A stretch of DNA of 64,000 bases from an uncultured Christensenella sp. (GTDB lineage Bacteria; Bacillota; Clostridia; Christensenellales; UBA3700). Shown one piece after another: positions 42,552 to 50,836 of the stretch; position 1 is the stretch's first letter, and each line of letters begins with the position of its first letter. The notes under the pieces are model-generated. The model was not told where the DNA came from. It ran no database searches and saw nothing but the letters and a program-made list of their open reading frames with translations. Position numbers and translations under genes: made by a program. The stretch covers positions 1 to 64,000 of the forward strand of contig CASDWJ010000020.1 in NCBI GenBank assembly GCA_949284695.1, written 5' to 3'.

Positions 42552-44738
42552 TCAGTAACCGAGTCGTATCGAAATGCCGCCTCTGCACGGGCTGATTATA
42601 TACTTGTGATCGATGCCTGCGTAGCGGTAATACATACGCTTATTGATCAACTCCCTCGATTTGTCATAATTGACGCCTATCGTTCTGCTGGGAGTTGCGA
42701 GCGACCGACTACCCGCCGACGTGTATTTTACGACCGCGTATGCGAGCCTGAAATGCATCGACGTGTCGTAATTCAGGCATTGCCTGAGCGATTCCTCGAC
42801 GAGCGTGTCTACGTTGACGTGCCCGCTTATCGAAAACTTTTCTTCAGACGTTGCGTCGATAGGAACGCGTGCAAGCACCGTGAAAGGCGCGTCAGCTTCT
42901 TCGCGCTGAAGGATCACCGCAAGATAATACTCCGCAGTCGGGTCGGGGTCGCAGATATTCACCTTCAATTCTACGTCGTAATAGACGTCCGTGCTGTTCA
43001 TAACGCTGTCACCGTCGTCAGCGTCGTATGTGAAACTATATTTGTCTCTGAGCGTTTCTGTCACATGACTTTCTTTCATCTTCGTCGCAGAGTCGTTGAC
43101 TGTCTTGTCAATGCTTGCGTAATCTGAGTTCTGCACGTATTTTGCATAATATTCTTTGCCGAACTTTACGCAGAAATCGTTGACCGACGTCTCGAAGAAA
43201 TTTTTACCGTCTCCGAGCGTAAATGCGGTATCAAGTCCGAGATTTGTCGTGGCTTGCGCATACTGCTTCTCTATCCCGTCGATGACGATCTGCGGATCGG
43301 TAAGAACGCTGGCGCTGTCGCTGAATATCTGAGTTTGCGAGCGGTTTACGCTGTCGAGCAATACGCCGTGTTTGCAGTCTATGAAAATACCGTCGGCGGA
43401 CGGTTTCTGACTTTCGCATTCGTCGCACAACATATTGTATCTGATGTCGCGAACGTATGCAAAAGTCCTTATTATTCCGTTGCGAACGCCCGAGCCGTAA
43501 TTGGATACGTTGTTGTAGACCGCAATATCTTCTTCCCAGTCGTTAGTCCTGTTGTCCCAGCCTGCGGTGAAATATGCCGAATAATCCGGAGTCTTTCTGT
43601 AATAAGTCAGCTCTCCGAGAGTAGCTCTGCCATAATGGGCGTCGGGCGCTTCGTAATATGTCTTGATAAACGATATGTCGTCAGACGAATTGTAATTGAG
43701 CTGTATGATTATCGTATTGATGCCGTAGTCGTACATATCGGTCAGATCGTAGACAGAGTTGCTGTTTCCGAACATAGACGGATCGACTACGTCGGGCATA
43801 CGCATAAATGTTGCCGCAAACTTGGTAAGAGAGCTGTCCTTCACGTTGACAAGTCTCTGCGCCGAAACGGGATAATAGTTTTTCTTGTCGACGCACAGAT
43901 AATTTACGACCGTGCAGTCGACGACTTCGCGCTGATTCTCGTCGAAATAATATTCGACTCTGAAATACTGCCTCTGATAGGTGTCGTGAGTATAAAATTT
44001 ACCGCTTTCTTTATCGTAAGATTCTCCCCTGGTCTTATAACAGAGCCTTTCTACGACGATCTTGCCGCTCGTCTTGTCATAACCGATCTTGTAGGCATAG
44101 CTTGAAAAAGCCCTTGCGTTTTCTTCGTCGATATGAGGCAGATACTGAGGAAGCATAAACCATTGATCGTATCCCGGCACGACCTCGAGCGCCAGCTGCA
44201 CTTCACTTTTTATATCGTATATCGTCATTTCTCTGCCGGCAGAAGTCGAACTGATCGTTGCGAGAGAGTCGTTGAGATCTCGGTAATTTTCAAGCGAAAA
44301 CGCGAGATCATCAGATCCCATATACATCATCTCGTCGTAAAAATCAGAAAAATCCGTGCTTACCGCTCTTTCGCTGCCAAGTGACTTTGCAACTCCGTCC
44401 GAAGCGAGAATGTTTTCGTTGGGCAGATACTGCGCGTTTTCCGCCACGTCCGCCATATAAAGGTATTCTTCGCGGGATATCGGCGCGAGCACAGAATAAA
44501 TATCGATAAAAGCCGACAACAGCCAACTCACTCCGATGACGAACACAAGAGCCGCCGCAACTATGGAAAAAGTTTTGATCCTGCGTTTTTTCTTGGCGGC
44601 AACGGCAGAAACGACAACTATCTCCGTCTCTTTCTCTCTTTTCTTTTGATTTTTCAGGCTGTTGATTATTTGTTTTTTCTTTTCGTCGGAAAGCACCGTC
44701 TTTTCAACCGCTTTACGGTATTTGTCGTTTTCAATCAT
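42552..44738 (-). CDS. Membrane-anchored putative anti-sigma factor with large external domain
   Basis: A 728-residue protein with a short basic cytoplasmic N-terminus (about 1-53), a single membrane helix (about 55-80) and about 645 residues outside. It is encoded with an ECF sigma gene that it overlaps by 8 bases, the usual layout for a sigma factor and its membrane anti-sigma factor. The cytoplasmic part has no zinc-binding HxxxCxxC motif, so the inhibition mode is unclear. The outer part is unlike any family I know; it holds a CDEC...C segment near 450. ATG 44738 has AAGG 8 bases upstream; a GTG nine bases earlier is rejected. Confidence 0.7.
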   Translation of the reverse strand: MIENDKYRKAVEKTVLSDEKKKQIINSLKNQKKREKETEIVVVSAVAAKKKRRIKTFSIVAAALVFVIGVSWLLSAFIDIYSVLAPISREEYLYMADVAENAQYLPNENILASDGVAKSLGSERAVSTDFSDFYDEMMYMGSDDLAFSLENYRDLNDSLATISSTSAGREMTIYDIKSEVQLALEVVPGYDQWFMLPQYLPHIDEENARAFSSYAYKIGYDKTSGKIVVERLCYKTRGESYDKESGKFYTHDTYQRQYFRVEYYFDENQREVVDCTVVNYLCVDKKNYYPVSAQRLVNVKDSSLTKFAATFMRMPDVVDPSMFGNSNSVYDLTDMYDYGINTIIIQLNYNSSDDISFIKTYYEAPDAHYGRATLGELTYYRKTPDYSAYFTAGWDNRTNDWEEDIAVYNNVSNYGSGVRNGIIRTFAYVRDIRYNMLCDECESQKPSADGIFIDCKHGVLLDSVNRSQTQIFSDSASVLTDPQIVIDGIEKQYAQATTNLGLDTAFTLGDGKNFFETSVNDFCVKFGKEYYAKYVQNSDYASIDKTVNDSATKMKESHVTETLRDKYSFTYDADDGDSVMNSTDVYYDVELKVNICDPDPTAEYYLAVILQREEADAPFTVLARVPIDATSEEKFSISGHVNVDTLVEESLRQCLNYDTSMHFRLAYAVVKYTSAGSRSLATPSRTIGVNYDKSRELINKRMYYRYAGIDHKYIISPCRGGISIRLGY

Positions 44739-45207
44739 TGTTGTCACCTTCCTTCAATAACCCTTTGAGTGTCCCTCTCGCTCTGCTTAGTCTGATATTG
44801 ACGGCATTTCGCGTTCTGCCCGTCATTGCCGCTATCTCTTTCGCGCTGTAACCTTCGTAATAGAACAGATATATTATGCTTCTGTCGAGCGGCTCGAGCT
44901 TTTCAAGCTCTTCCAAGCCGTCTGTTTGCTGAAAATAAGCGGCGTTCAGATTTTCGTCAAGCGGCAGATTTTTTCTGCGAGCCGACTTGTAATAATCCTT
45001 GCATTTGTTTACCGTAACTTTGATCAGCCAACGTTTTGCGTGTTCCGCACTCTCGAAAGGCAATCTTTTCAGCATAGCCAAAAACGCCTCTTGCGTTATA
45101 TCCTCGGCTTCATGCACGTTGCCCGTATAATGCACCGCGATCCTGTATACAAGGTCACCGTATGCGTTGACGATCTCGTCGGCAGATAATGTCTTTACTT
45201 CTTCCAT
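44731..45207 (-). CDS. ECF-type RNA polymerase sigma factor
   Basis: A 158-residue sigma factor with region 2 (DLVYRIAVHYTGNVHEAEDITQEAFLAML) and region 4 (PLDRSIIYLFYYEGYSAKEIAAMTGRTRNAVNIRLSRAR, trimmed here for the key HTH AKEIAAMTGRTRNAV). It lacks regions 1 and 3, as ECF sigmas do. GGAG lies before ATG 45207. It is coupled with the membrane protein downstream, which probably holds it inactive until an external signal. An ECF-like promoter lies before it, which suggests autoregulation. Confidence 0.9.
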   Translation of the reverse strand: MEEVKTLSADEIVNAYGDLVYRIAVHYTGNVHEAEDITQEAFLAMLKRLPFESAEHAKRWLIKVTVNKCKDYYKSARRKNLPLDENLNAAYFQQTDGLEELEKLEPLDRSIIYLFYYEGYSAKEIAAMTGRTRNAVNIRLSRARGTLKGLLKEGDNND

Positions 45208-45226
45208 TGAGTACTCCTTGTCTATA

Positions 45227-45255
45227 TAGTCGAATCACGGTATCGAAATATTTCA
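45227..45255 (-). promoter_or_regulatory. Possible ECF-type autoregulatory promoter
   Basis: On the minus strand: TGAAAT (45255-45250), 17 bases, CGACTA (45232-45227). This resembles the TGAAAC-N16-CGTC pattern of ECF promoters. It is located 20 bases before the sigma gene. Confidence 0.45.
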
Positions 45256-45333
45256 ACAAATTCAATTATATCTTAAAAATGCGACTTTTGAATATAGAAA
45301 GAAAAAAAATGCTTTATTTGATCGGTGACGCTT

Positions 45334-45420
45334 CGTAGGGAGAAGCCTCAGGCTTCGACGGAATAGCGAAGTTATAAGTTTGTCCAATCGCATCAAGTCG
45401 CTTTCGCGTCACACGCAACC
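45334..45420. repeat. 87-base structured repeat, copy A
   Basis: About 94 percent identical by eye to 45620-45706. It contains a perfect GAAGCC-TCA-GGCTTC hairpin and a longer GCGAAG...CTTTCGC pairing closed by GAC/GTC. A GCGCAAG/CTTGCGC hairpin follows at 45421-45437. The function is unknown. Confidence 0.8.
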
Positions 45421-45474
45421 GCGCAAGGAACTTGCGCTTGCTGGTCGAATACGCGTCCATTCCCCTGCAAAACA

Positions 45475-45500
45475 AAAAGAACGGAAAAATCCGTTCTTTT
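45475..45500 (-). terminator. Terminator of tRNA-Trp
   Basis: A stem AAAAAGAACGG/CCGTTCTTTTT immediately after the CCA end, with a T-rich tail on the minus strand. Confidence 0.85.
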
Positions 45501-45575
45501 TGGCAGGGGAGACGCGATTCGAACACGCAACCAATGGTTTTGGAGACCACTACTCTACCGTTGAGCCACTCCCCT
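45501..45575 (-). tRNA. trnW: tRNA-Trp (anticodon CCA)
   Basis: Read on the minus strand it begins AGGGGAG, has a D arm GCTC...GAGT, an anticodon arm with CTCCAAA (anticodon CCA), and a T arm GTTCGAATC. It ends in CTCCCCT-G-CCA with the CCA encoded. The acceptor stem pairs fully. It is followed by a terminator. Confidence 0.95.
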
Positions 45576-45604
45576 AAGTTTATTAAATTTATCCGTATGT
45601 TACG

Positions 45605-45748
45605 GCAGAGACGCGATTCGTAAGGAGAAGCCTCAGGCTTCGACGGAATAGCGAAGTTATAAGTTTGGCCAATCGCATTGAGTTGCTTTCGCGTCACACG
45701 CAACCAATGGTTTTGGAGACCACTACTCTACCGTTGAGCCACTCCCCT
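45605..45748 (-). pseudogene. Second tRNA-Trp copy split by a repeat and missing acceptor bases
   Basis: Positions 45748 down to 45696 repeat the first 50 or so bases of tRNA-Trp. At the T loop the sequence is broken by about 74 bases of the structured repeat. The 3' part (45621-45605) then resumes, but without three of the G that form the acceptor stem. It cannot fold to a normal tRNA as it stands. It is either a tRNA pseudogene made by insertion, or a template-like decoy. Confidence 0.75.
45620..45706. repeat. 87-base structured repeat, copy B, inside the tRNA-Trp copy
   Basis: The same element as 45334-45420, 286 bases further on. It differs at about five positions. The edges of the repeat merge with tRNA T-arm sequence (GATTCG on one side, CACGCAACC on the other). 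Confidence 0.8.
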
Positions 45749-45883
45749 ATGAAAATGTCGCCTTCATTTCTACGGCGAAATCTATTTTACAATGTAAACG
45801 GCAACAAAGTCAATCGAAATGCGCTTTTTTACCGCATTATTTTTATTGTGGGCAGAAAAAAGCGGCAAAGTGCACTGAAAAGG

Positions 45884-45912
45884 TGGAAAATTCTGCGACG
45901 TTACGCTATAAT
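45884..45912 (+). promoter_or_regulatory. Promoter of purB
   Basis: TGGAAA (45884-45889), 17 bases, TATAAT (45907-45912), then a leader of about 25 bases with AGGAG. Confidence 0.6.
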
Positions 45913-45942
45913 GGATACAGATTATTTCAGGAGCGTTTACAA

Positions 45943-47379
45943 ATGGCAGATACCAGTATTTACAACAACCCGTTGATCACCAGATACGCAAGTCGCGAGA
46001 TGGCGGCAAACTTCTCTGACGACAAGAAGTTCAGGCTTTGGAGAAAGCTCTGGATCGCGCTTGCGGAATCGGAAAAAGAACTCGGACTCAACATCACCGA
46101 CGAGCAGATCGCAGAGATGAAAGCACATGCCGAGGACATAAATTATGACGACGCACGCAAGTTTGAAAGCGAAGTCAGGCACGACGTGATGGCGCACGTC
46201 AAGGCTTACGGCAAACTCGCACCCAAGGCAATGCCGATAATCCACCTCGGCGCGACGTCGTGTTACGTCACCGACAACGCGGAGATAATCGTCATCGACA
46301 ACGCTCTCGATATCGTGCTCGAGAAGCTGGTAAACTTTATGGACAAACTGCGCAAATTCGCGCTTAAGTACAAAGATCTGCCCACGCTCGGCTTCACTCA
46401 CCTTCAGCCCGCACAGCTTACCACGGTCGGCAAGCGCGCGACGCTCTGGCTGAGCGATCTGCTTCTCGACCTTGAAAATCTCAGACATCTCAAGACTTGC
46501 GTCAAGCTCCGCGGCGTAAAGGGCACGACGGGCACGCAGGCAAGTTTCCTCGACCTTTTCAACGGCAACGGCGAGACGGTCAAAGAACTCGAGAAAAAGG
46601 TCGTAGCCAAGATGGGTTATGACAAGGCATACGGCGTTACCGGTCAGACATATCCGAGAAAATTCGACTACAACGTGCTTTGCGTACTCTCGCAGATCGC
46701 GCAGAGTTGCTACCGTTTCTCCAACGACATCCGCATACTGCAGAATATGAAAGAGATCGAAGAACCGTTTGAAAAGACGCAGATAGGCTCCTCTGCAATG
46801 GCTTACAAGCGCAATCCGATGAGAAGCGAGCGCGTCGGTTCTATCGCGCGTTACGTCATTTCTCTGCCTACGAACTGCGCGATTACCGCGTCTACGCAAT
46901 GGTTTGAACGCACGCTCGACGACAGCGCCAACAAGCGCATCGTCATCGCGCAGGCGTTCCTTTCGGTCGACTCTATACTCAATCTCTGCATGAACATCAG
47001 CGAAAATCTCGTCGTATACGACAAGGTCATAAAAAAGCATATCGACGCAGAACTTCCCTTCATGGCGACCGAAAACATTATGATGGAATGCGTCAAAGCG
47101 GGCGGCAACCGTCAGGAGCTTCACGAGCGCATAAGAGTCCTTTCGATGGAAGCGTCCAAAAACGTAAAAATGGAAGGCAAAGACAACAACCTGATAGAGC
47201 TTATCAAAGCGGACGATATGTTTGCGGCGGTCAGGGACAGGCTCGACGGCATACTCGACGCGAAGAACTTTATCGGCAGAGCGCCTCAGCAGGTCGAAGA
47301 ATTTATCGTCGGTGAGATCGATCCCGCGATCGCGGCGACGGGCGTGAAGCTCGGCAAACAGGGCGAAGTCAACGTATAA
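45943..47379 (+). CDS. purB: Adenylosuccinate lyase
   Basis: A 478-residue enzyme of the fumarase/aspartase superfamily that acts twice in purine synthesis (SAICAR to AICAR, and adenylosuccinate to AMP). The signature loop GSSAMAYKRNPMRSER is present, along with IIHLGATSCYVTDNAE and TLGFTHLQPAQLTTVGKR with the catalytic histidines. ATG 45943 has AGGAG 10 bases upstream; the frame extends upstream across the promoter and is rejected there. It is a single gene with terminator, convergent with spoIVB. Confidence 0.96.
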   Translation: MADTSIYNNPLITRYASREMAANFSDDKKFRLWRKLWIALAESEKELGLNITDEQIAEMKAHAEDINYDDARKFESEVRHDVMAHVKAYGKLAPKAMPIIHLGATSCYVTDNAEIIVIDNALDIVLEKLVNFMDKLRKFALKYKDLPTLGFTHLQPAQLTTVGKRATLWLSDLLLDLENLRHLKTCVKLRGVKGTTGTQASFLDLFNGNGETVKELEKKVVAKMGYDKAYGVTGQTYPRKFDYNVLCVLSQIAQSCYRFSNDIRILQNMKEIEEPFEKTQIGSSAMAYKRNPMRSERVGSIARYVISLPTNCAITASTQWFERTLDDSANKRIVIAQAFLSVDSILNLCMNISENLVVYDKVIKKHIDAELPFMATENIMMECVKAGGNRQELHERIRVLSMEASKNVKMEGKDNNLIELIKADDMFAAVRDRLDGILDAKNFIGRAPQQVEEFIVGEIDPAIAATGVKLGKQGEVNV

Positions 47380-47403
47380 GGTCTGTACAAACAGAAGTAA
47401 AAA

Positions 47404-47428
47404 AGCGGCGGCTATCCGTCGCTTTTTT
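47404..47428 (+). terminator. Rho-independent terminator of purB
   Basis: An 8-bp stem AGCGGCGG/CCGTCGCT (one G-T pair) with a 4-base loop and a T-run. The A-run before the stem makes it usable from the other side too. Confidence 0.85.
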
Positions 47429-47452
47429 GTTATTCCGCATTTAAAGAAGGTG

Positions 47453-48601
47453 TTATTCTGTGAGTTCGTACATCCAGTCGGCGTATATGCCGTATCCTTT
47501 TGTCGGGTCGGAAGTGAACACGTGCGTCACCGCGCCGACGAGTTTTCCGTTCTGTATTATCGGACTTCCGCTCATGCCTTGCACTATACCGCCGGTTGCG
47601 GCGATGAGTTTTTCGTCCGTTATCCTGATTACCATAGACTTGTCCGACGGCGACGACTGCTCGTTGAGTTTTATGATCTCGATGTCGTAATATTCAGGCT
47701 TATTGCCCGTCACCGTGCTGTATATCTGCGCTTTTCCAGGTCTTACCGACGCTCTGCCGCCGATCTTAATGCGCTCGAGCTTGTCTGTCTTTCCCGTAAA
47801 CACACCGTAATTGCCGAACTTGCAGTTGCTTGAAATCGTTCCTATAGATACCGACTTCGTGCAGAAATTGCCGTTGAGTTCACCTGCCTTGCCGATTTTC
47901 CCTTTAACGCAACCCGAAATAAAAGCGTTGTATATTTTGCCTCCGTCGACCCGTATCACATAGCCGTCCTGCGAAAGTATTGCATGGCCAAGACAAGCGT
48001 ATTTGCGGGTAACGGGGTTGACGAAAGTCGCCGTTCCTATGCCGGCAATGCCGTCCTGAAGCATAAGACCTATCCTGTACTTGCCGCTGAGAACGTCCTT
48101 GGCGGGGAAAACGCTGTACTTTCTGACCTCGTCTCCTCTCATTACGGATAGCGAGACCGCGCCTCCTTCTTTCGAATTGATAAGCGAGGCTACCGTCTTT
48201 TCGTCTCCGACCGCTTCGCCGTCGATCGCAACGAGCACGTCTCCGCTCCTGATGTCGGTATTCTCGCAAGGCGAGACCGCACCGTCGGCAGTTACGACTC
48301 CGGCTTTTCCCGTGATCATCATACCTTTGAGATCGAGTTCGAGCCCGAGCGGAAACCCTCCGAGCAGAACTTCTCGATCATCGCTCTTTTCGGCTTTTGA
48401 CGAGCCGATGTCTATCAGTCCGAACAGTTTTGTCTGTATCTCTCCGTGTTCCTCGTCGAGCACGTTGACAGAAAACGGCGAAGTCGTAGCCGCGACTTCG
48501 TACCCGTCGTAAACGCTGTTTTCACCTGTGCAGAAGCCGAAATATCCGACGGCGGCGAAACATACCGCGATCAGGACGGCTATGCCGAATAGTCTTTTCA
48601 T
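47453..48601 (-). CDS. spoIVB: SpoIVB peptidase
   Basis: A 382-residue S55 serine peptidase made in the forespore. It crosses to the intermembrane space and triggers pro-sigma-K processing. It has an N-terminal membrane segment (5-22), a PDZ domain (about 80-165, FPLGLELDLKGMMITGKAGV and GDVLVAIDGEAV) and a peptidase domain with His in ACLGHAI and the active serine in QGMSGSPIIQNGKLVGAVTHV. ATG 48601 has AAGGAG 7 bases upstream. spo0A, which normally follows spoIVB, is absent; purB converges instead. Confidence 0.96.
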   Translation of the reverse strand: MKRLFGIAVLIAVCFAAVGYFGFCTGENSVYDGYEVAATTSPFSVNVLDEEHGEIQTKLFGLIDIGSSKAEKSDDREVLLGGFPLGLELDLKGMMITGKAGVVTADGAVSPCENTDIRSGDVLVAIDGEAVGDEKTVASLINSKEGGAVSLSVMRGDEVRKYSVFPAKDVLSGKYRIGLMLQDGIAGIGTATFVNPVTRKYACLGHAILSQDGYVIRVDGGKIYNAFISGCVKGKIGKAGELNGNFCTKSVSIGTISSNCKFGNYGVFTGKTDKLERIKIGGRASVRPGKAQIYSTVTGNKPEYYDIEIIKLNEQSSPSDKSMVIRITDEKLIAATGGIVQGMSGSPIIQNGKLVGAVTHVFTSDPTKGYGIYADWMYELTE

Positions 48602-48621
48602 AGCAAACTCCTTACGCAATG

Positions 48622-48650
48622 TAGTGTGAGAAGAAGTCTGCAAAAATATG
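48622..48650 (-). promoter_or_regulatory. Possible sigma-G promoter of spoIVB
   Basis: On the minus strand: CATAT (48650-48646), 17 bases, CACACTA (48628-48622). This is close to the sigma-G pattern GHATR-N17/18-CATNHTA. spoIVB is a sigma-G gene in Bacillus. Confidence 0.5.
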
Positions 48651-48651
48651 T

Positions 48652-48676
48652 AAAAAAAGACGGCTAATCAGCCGTC
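48652..48676 (-). terminator. Rho-independent terminator after recN
   Basis: A perfect 7-bp stem GACGGCT/AGCCGTC with a 4-base loop and seven T on the minus strand. It separates recN from spoIVB. Confidence 0.9.
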
Positions 48677-48691
48677 GTTGTTAAAAAACCT

Positions 48692-50374
48692 TCAGGATCT
48701 TTTCTTGTACGCGTTTGCGTACTCTTTCATCTCTCTTGCGTGAGGCAACGCGTGAGACCCGTATTCGCTGCCGCCGAGAAGTCTTGCGATTTCGGCGAGA
48801 GTACCTTCGTCGTCGAGCAGTTCTACCCGCGTGCTCGTCTTGCCGTTTTCTACGACTTTATTTATCAGGTAGTGCGCGTCCGCCATGCTTGCAAGCTGAG
48901 GCAGATGCGTGACCGCAAGCACCTGTTTATCGGTTGATATGTTGTACAGCTTCTCCGCAACGACCTGCGCGGTCTTGCCGCTGATACCGGTGTCGATCTC
49001 GTCGAAAACCATGGTCTGGATACCGTCTACGTCGGAGATGATATTTTTCACCGCGAGCATGAAGCGAGAAAGTTCGCCGCCCGAAATGACCTTGCTGAGC
49101 GCTTTGGCAGGCTGTCCCGCGTTGGCGGAAAACATGAATATCACGCTGTCTGCACCGTCTGCGCCAACGTTGTCGCCGTCGTAAGTTATCTCTGCAAAAA
49201 ACGTCGCGTTGTTCATACCGAGCTCTTTGAGCTGGGCGCAGATCTTTGAGGACAATTCGTCGGCATACTTTACTCTGACCGCGTGTATCCTCTGAGAATT
49301 ATCGGACAATTTCTTTTCGCAGGTAGCAAGCGCCGACGTAAGTTTTTCTATGTTGTACTCTGCGTCGTCGTAAAACGCGAGTTCTTCTCTTGTTTTCTCC
49401 GCATAAGCAAGTATCGCTGCGATGTCCGAGCCGTATTTTCTCTTCAGAGTTCTGACGAGCGCAAGTCTCTGTTCGACCCGCTCGGCTTCGTAAGGATTGT
49501 ATTCGCTCTCTTCGAGAAGACCCTCAAGCGTTTCTGCGATATCCTTTATCTCTATCTTTGCGCTGTCGAGCCTCTCCACGAGTTCTGCATAACGGGGGTC
49601 GTATTCTTCGACGGACGACAGTCGGGACTTTGCCGACGAGACCGTGACGACAGCGCCCTCGTCACCGTCGAGATACGCCTGCGCCGTATTCAAAGCATCA
49701 GAGATCGCGCGCAAGTTGTTGAACTTTTTGCGCTTTGCGAGCAGTTCTTCCTCCTCGCCGTCGGTCAGATCGGCTTTTTCTATCTCATCAAGCTCGAATC
49801 TGAGCATATCCGTCTTTTTTGCGACGTCAGACATCGAGCCGTATTTTGCCAAACCGCTCTTTATCGCAGAACGCTCGTCGCAGAGAGCTTTCTGCGTCGC
49901 AAACAGCTCCGAGAGCGCGTTGCCCGCATATTTGTCGAGTATTACGATATGATTTTCGTCGTCGAGAAGCCCTGTTGCCTCGTGCTGACCGTAAATGTCG
50001 GTAAGCGCCTTTGCCACTTCTTTCAGCATGGCGAGAGTGACCTTCTGACCGTTGATACGACATGAGTTCTTTCCAGCTTCCGTCATCGTCCGTTGCAGTA
50101 CGAGTTCGTCGTCGGTCTCTATGTCCATATCTTCAAGAAGCGCTTTTACGTTGTCGCAGGAAGAAATATTGAAAAACGCGCTGACTTTCGCCGTGTCTTT
50201 GCCGTATGAGATCAGCGATTTGTCCGCGCGGGTGCCGAGCACGAAATTCAGGCTGTCGATTATGATCGACTTGCCCGCGCCCGTTTCACCCGAAAGTATA
50301 TTCAGCCCCGGACAAAAACCGATGTCGAGTTTTTCGATAAGGGCTATGTTGTCTATCTGCAAACTTTCCAGCAT
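48692..50374 (-). CDS. recN: DNA repair protein RecN
   Basis: A 560-residue SMC-like ATPase that gathers at double-strand breaks. Walker A SGETGAGKSIIIDSL is near the N-terminus, long coiled coils occupy about 150-370, the ABC signature is VISGGELSRFMLA and Walker B TMVFDEIDTGISGKTA, then VTHLPQLAS. It starts 7 bases after the argR stop. No good ribosome-binding site is visible. No LexA box was seen nearby. Confidence 0.96.
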   Translation of the reverse strand: MLESLQIDNIALIEKLDIGFCPGLNILSGETGAGKSIIIDSLNFVLGTRADKSLISYGKDTAKVSAFFNISSCDNVKALLEDMDIETDDELVLQRTMTEAGKNSCRINGQKVTLAMLKEVAKALTDIYGQHEATGLLDDENHIVILDKYAGNALSELFATQKALCDERSAIKSGLAKYGSMSDVAKKTDMLRFELDEIEKADLTDGEEEELLAKRKKFNNLRAISDALNTAQAYLDGDEGAVVTVSSAKSRLSSVEEYDPRYAELVERLDSAKIEIKDIAETLEGLLEESEYNPYEAERVEQRLALVRTLKRKYGSDIAAILAYAEKTREELAFYDDAEYNIEKLTSALATCEKKLSDNSQRIHAVRVKYADELSSKICAQLKELGMNNATFFAEITYDGDNVGADGADSVIFMFSANAGQPAKALSKVISGGELSRFMLAVKNIISDVDGIQTMVFDEIDTGISGKTAQVVAEKLYNISTDKQVLAVTHLPQLASMADAHYLINKVVENGKTSTRVELLDDEGTLAEIARLLGGSEYGSHALPHAREMKEYANAYKKRS

Positions 50375-50380
50375 AGGAAA

Positions 50381-50836
50381 TTACCACAAGTAGGATTTGA
50401 GGAGATCTACCGTTTCTTTTACGTCGGCATCCTGAGCCACGACGGCGAATATCGTGTCGTCGCCCGCGAGAGTGCCTATAATCTGCGAGAGATTGAGATG
50501 GTCGATGAACGCGCACGCGCTGTTGGCGCCGCCCGCGACCGTCTTGATCACTACGAGGTTGTTTGCGTACTGGATCGACAATACGCATTCTTTGAATATA
50601 TTGCCGAATTTGACCGAGATCTTGTGCGGAGCCGCCTCGGCTTTGACGTACTTGTACTTCTTGTCTGCGCCGAGGATCTTGATCAGTCCGAGTTCTTTTA
50701 TGTCGCGCGATACTGTAGCCTGCGTCGCGCTGAACCCCTGCTCGTTCAGAAGTCTGACGAGTTCGTCCTGAGTCTCGATGTCGTTCTGCTCGATCAGGTC
50801 GATTATACATTGTTGTCTTTTCGCTCTAATCATCAT
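50381..50836 (-). CDS. argR: Arginine repressor ArgR/AhrC
   Basis: A 151-residue hexameric repressor of arginine synthesis. The N-terminal winged HTH has TQDELVRLLNEQGFSATQATVSRDIKELGL. The C-terminal arginine-binding domain ends with IIGTLAGDDTIFAVV, whose GDDT provides the arginine contacts. The ATG overlaps the nadK stop (ATGA), so translation is coupled. The nadK-argR-recN order is the normal Firmicute arrangement. Confidence 0.95.
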   Translation of the reverse strand: MMIRAKRQQCIIDLIEQNDIETQDELVRLLNEQGFSATQATVSRDIKELGLIKILGADKKYKYVKAEAAPHKISVKFGNIFKECVLSIQYANNLVVIKTVAGGANSACAFIDHLNLSQIIGTLAGDDTIFAVVAQDADVKETVDLLKSYLW

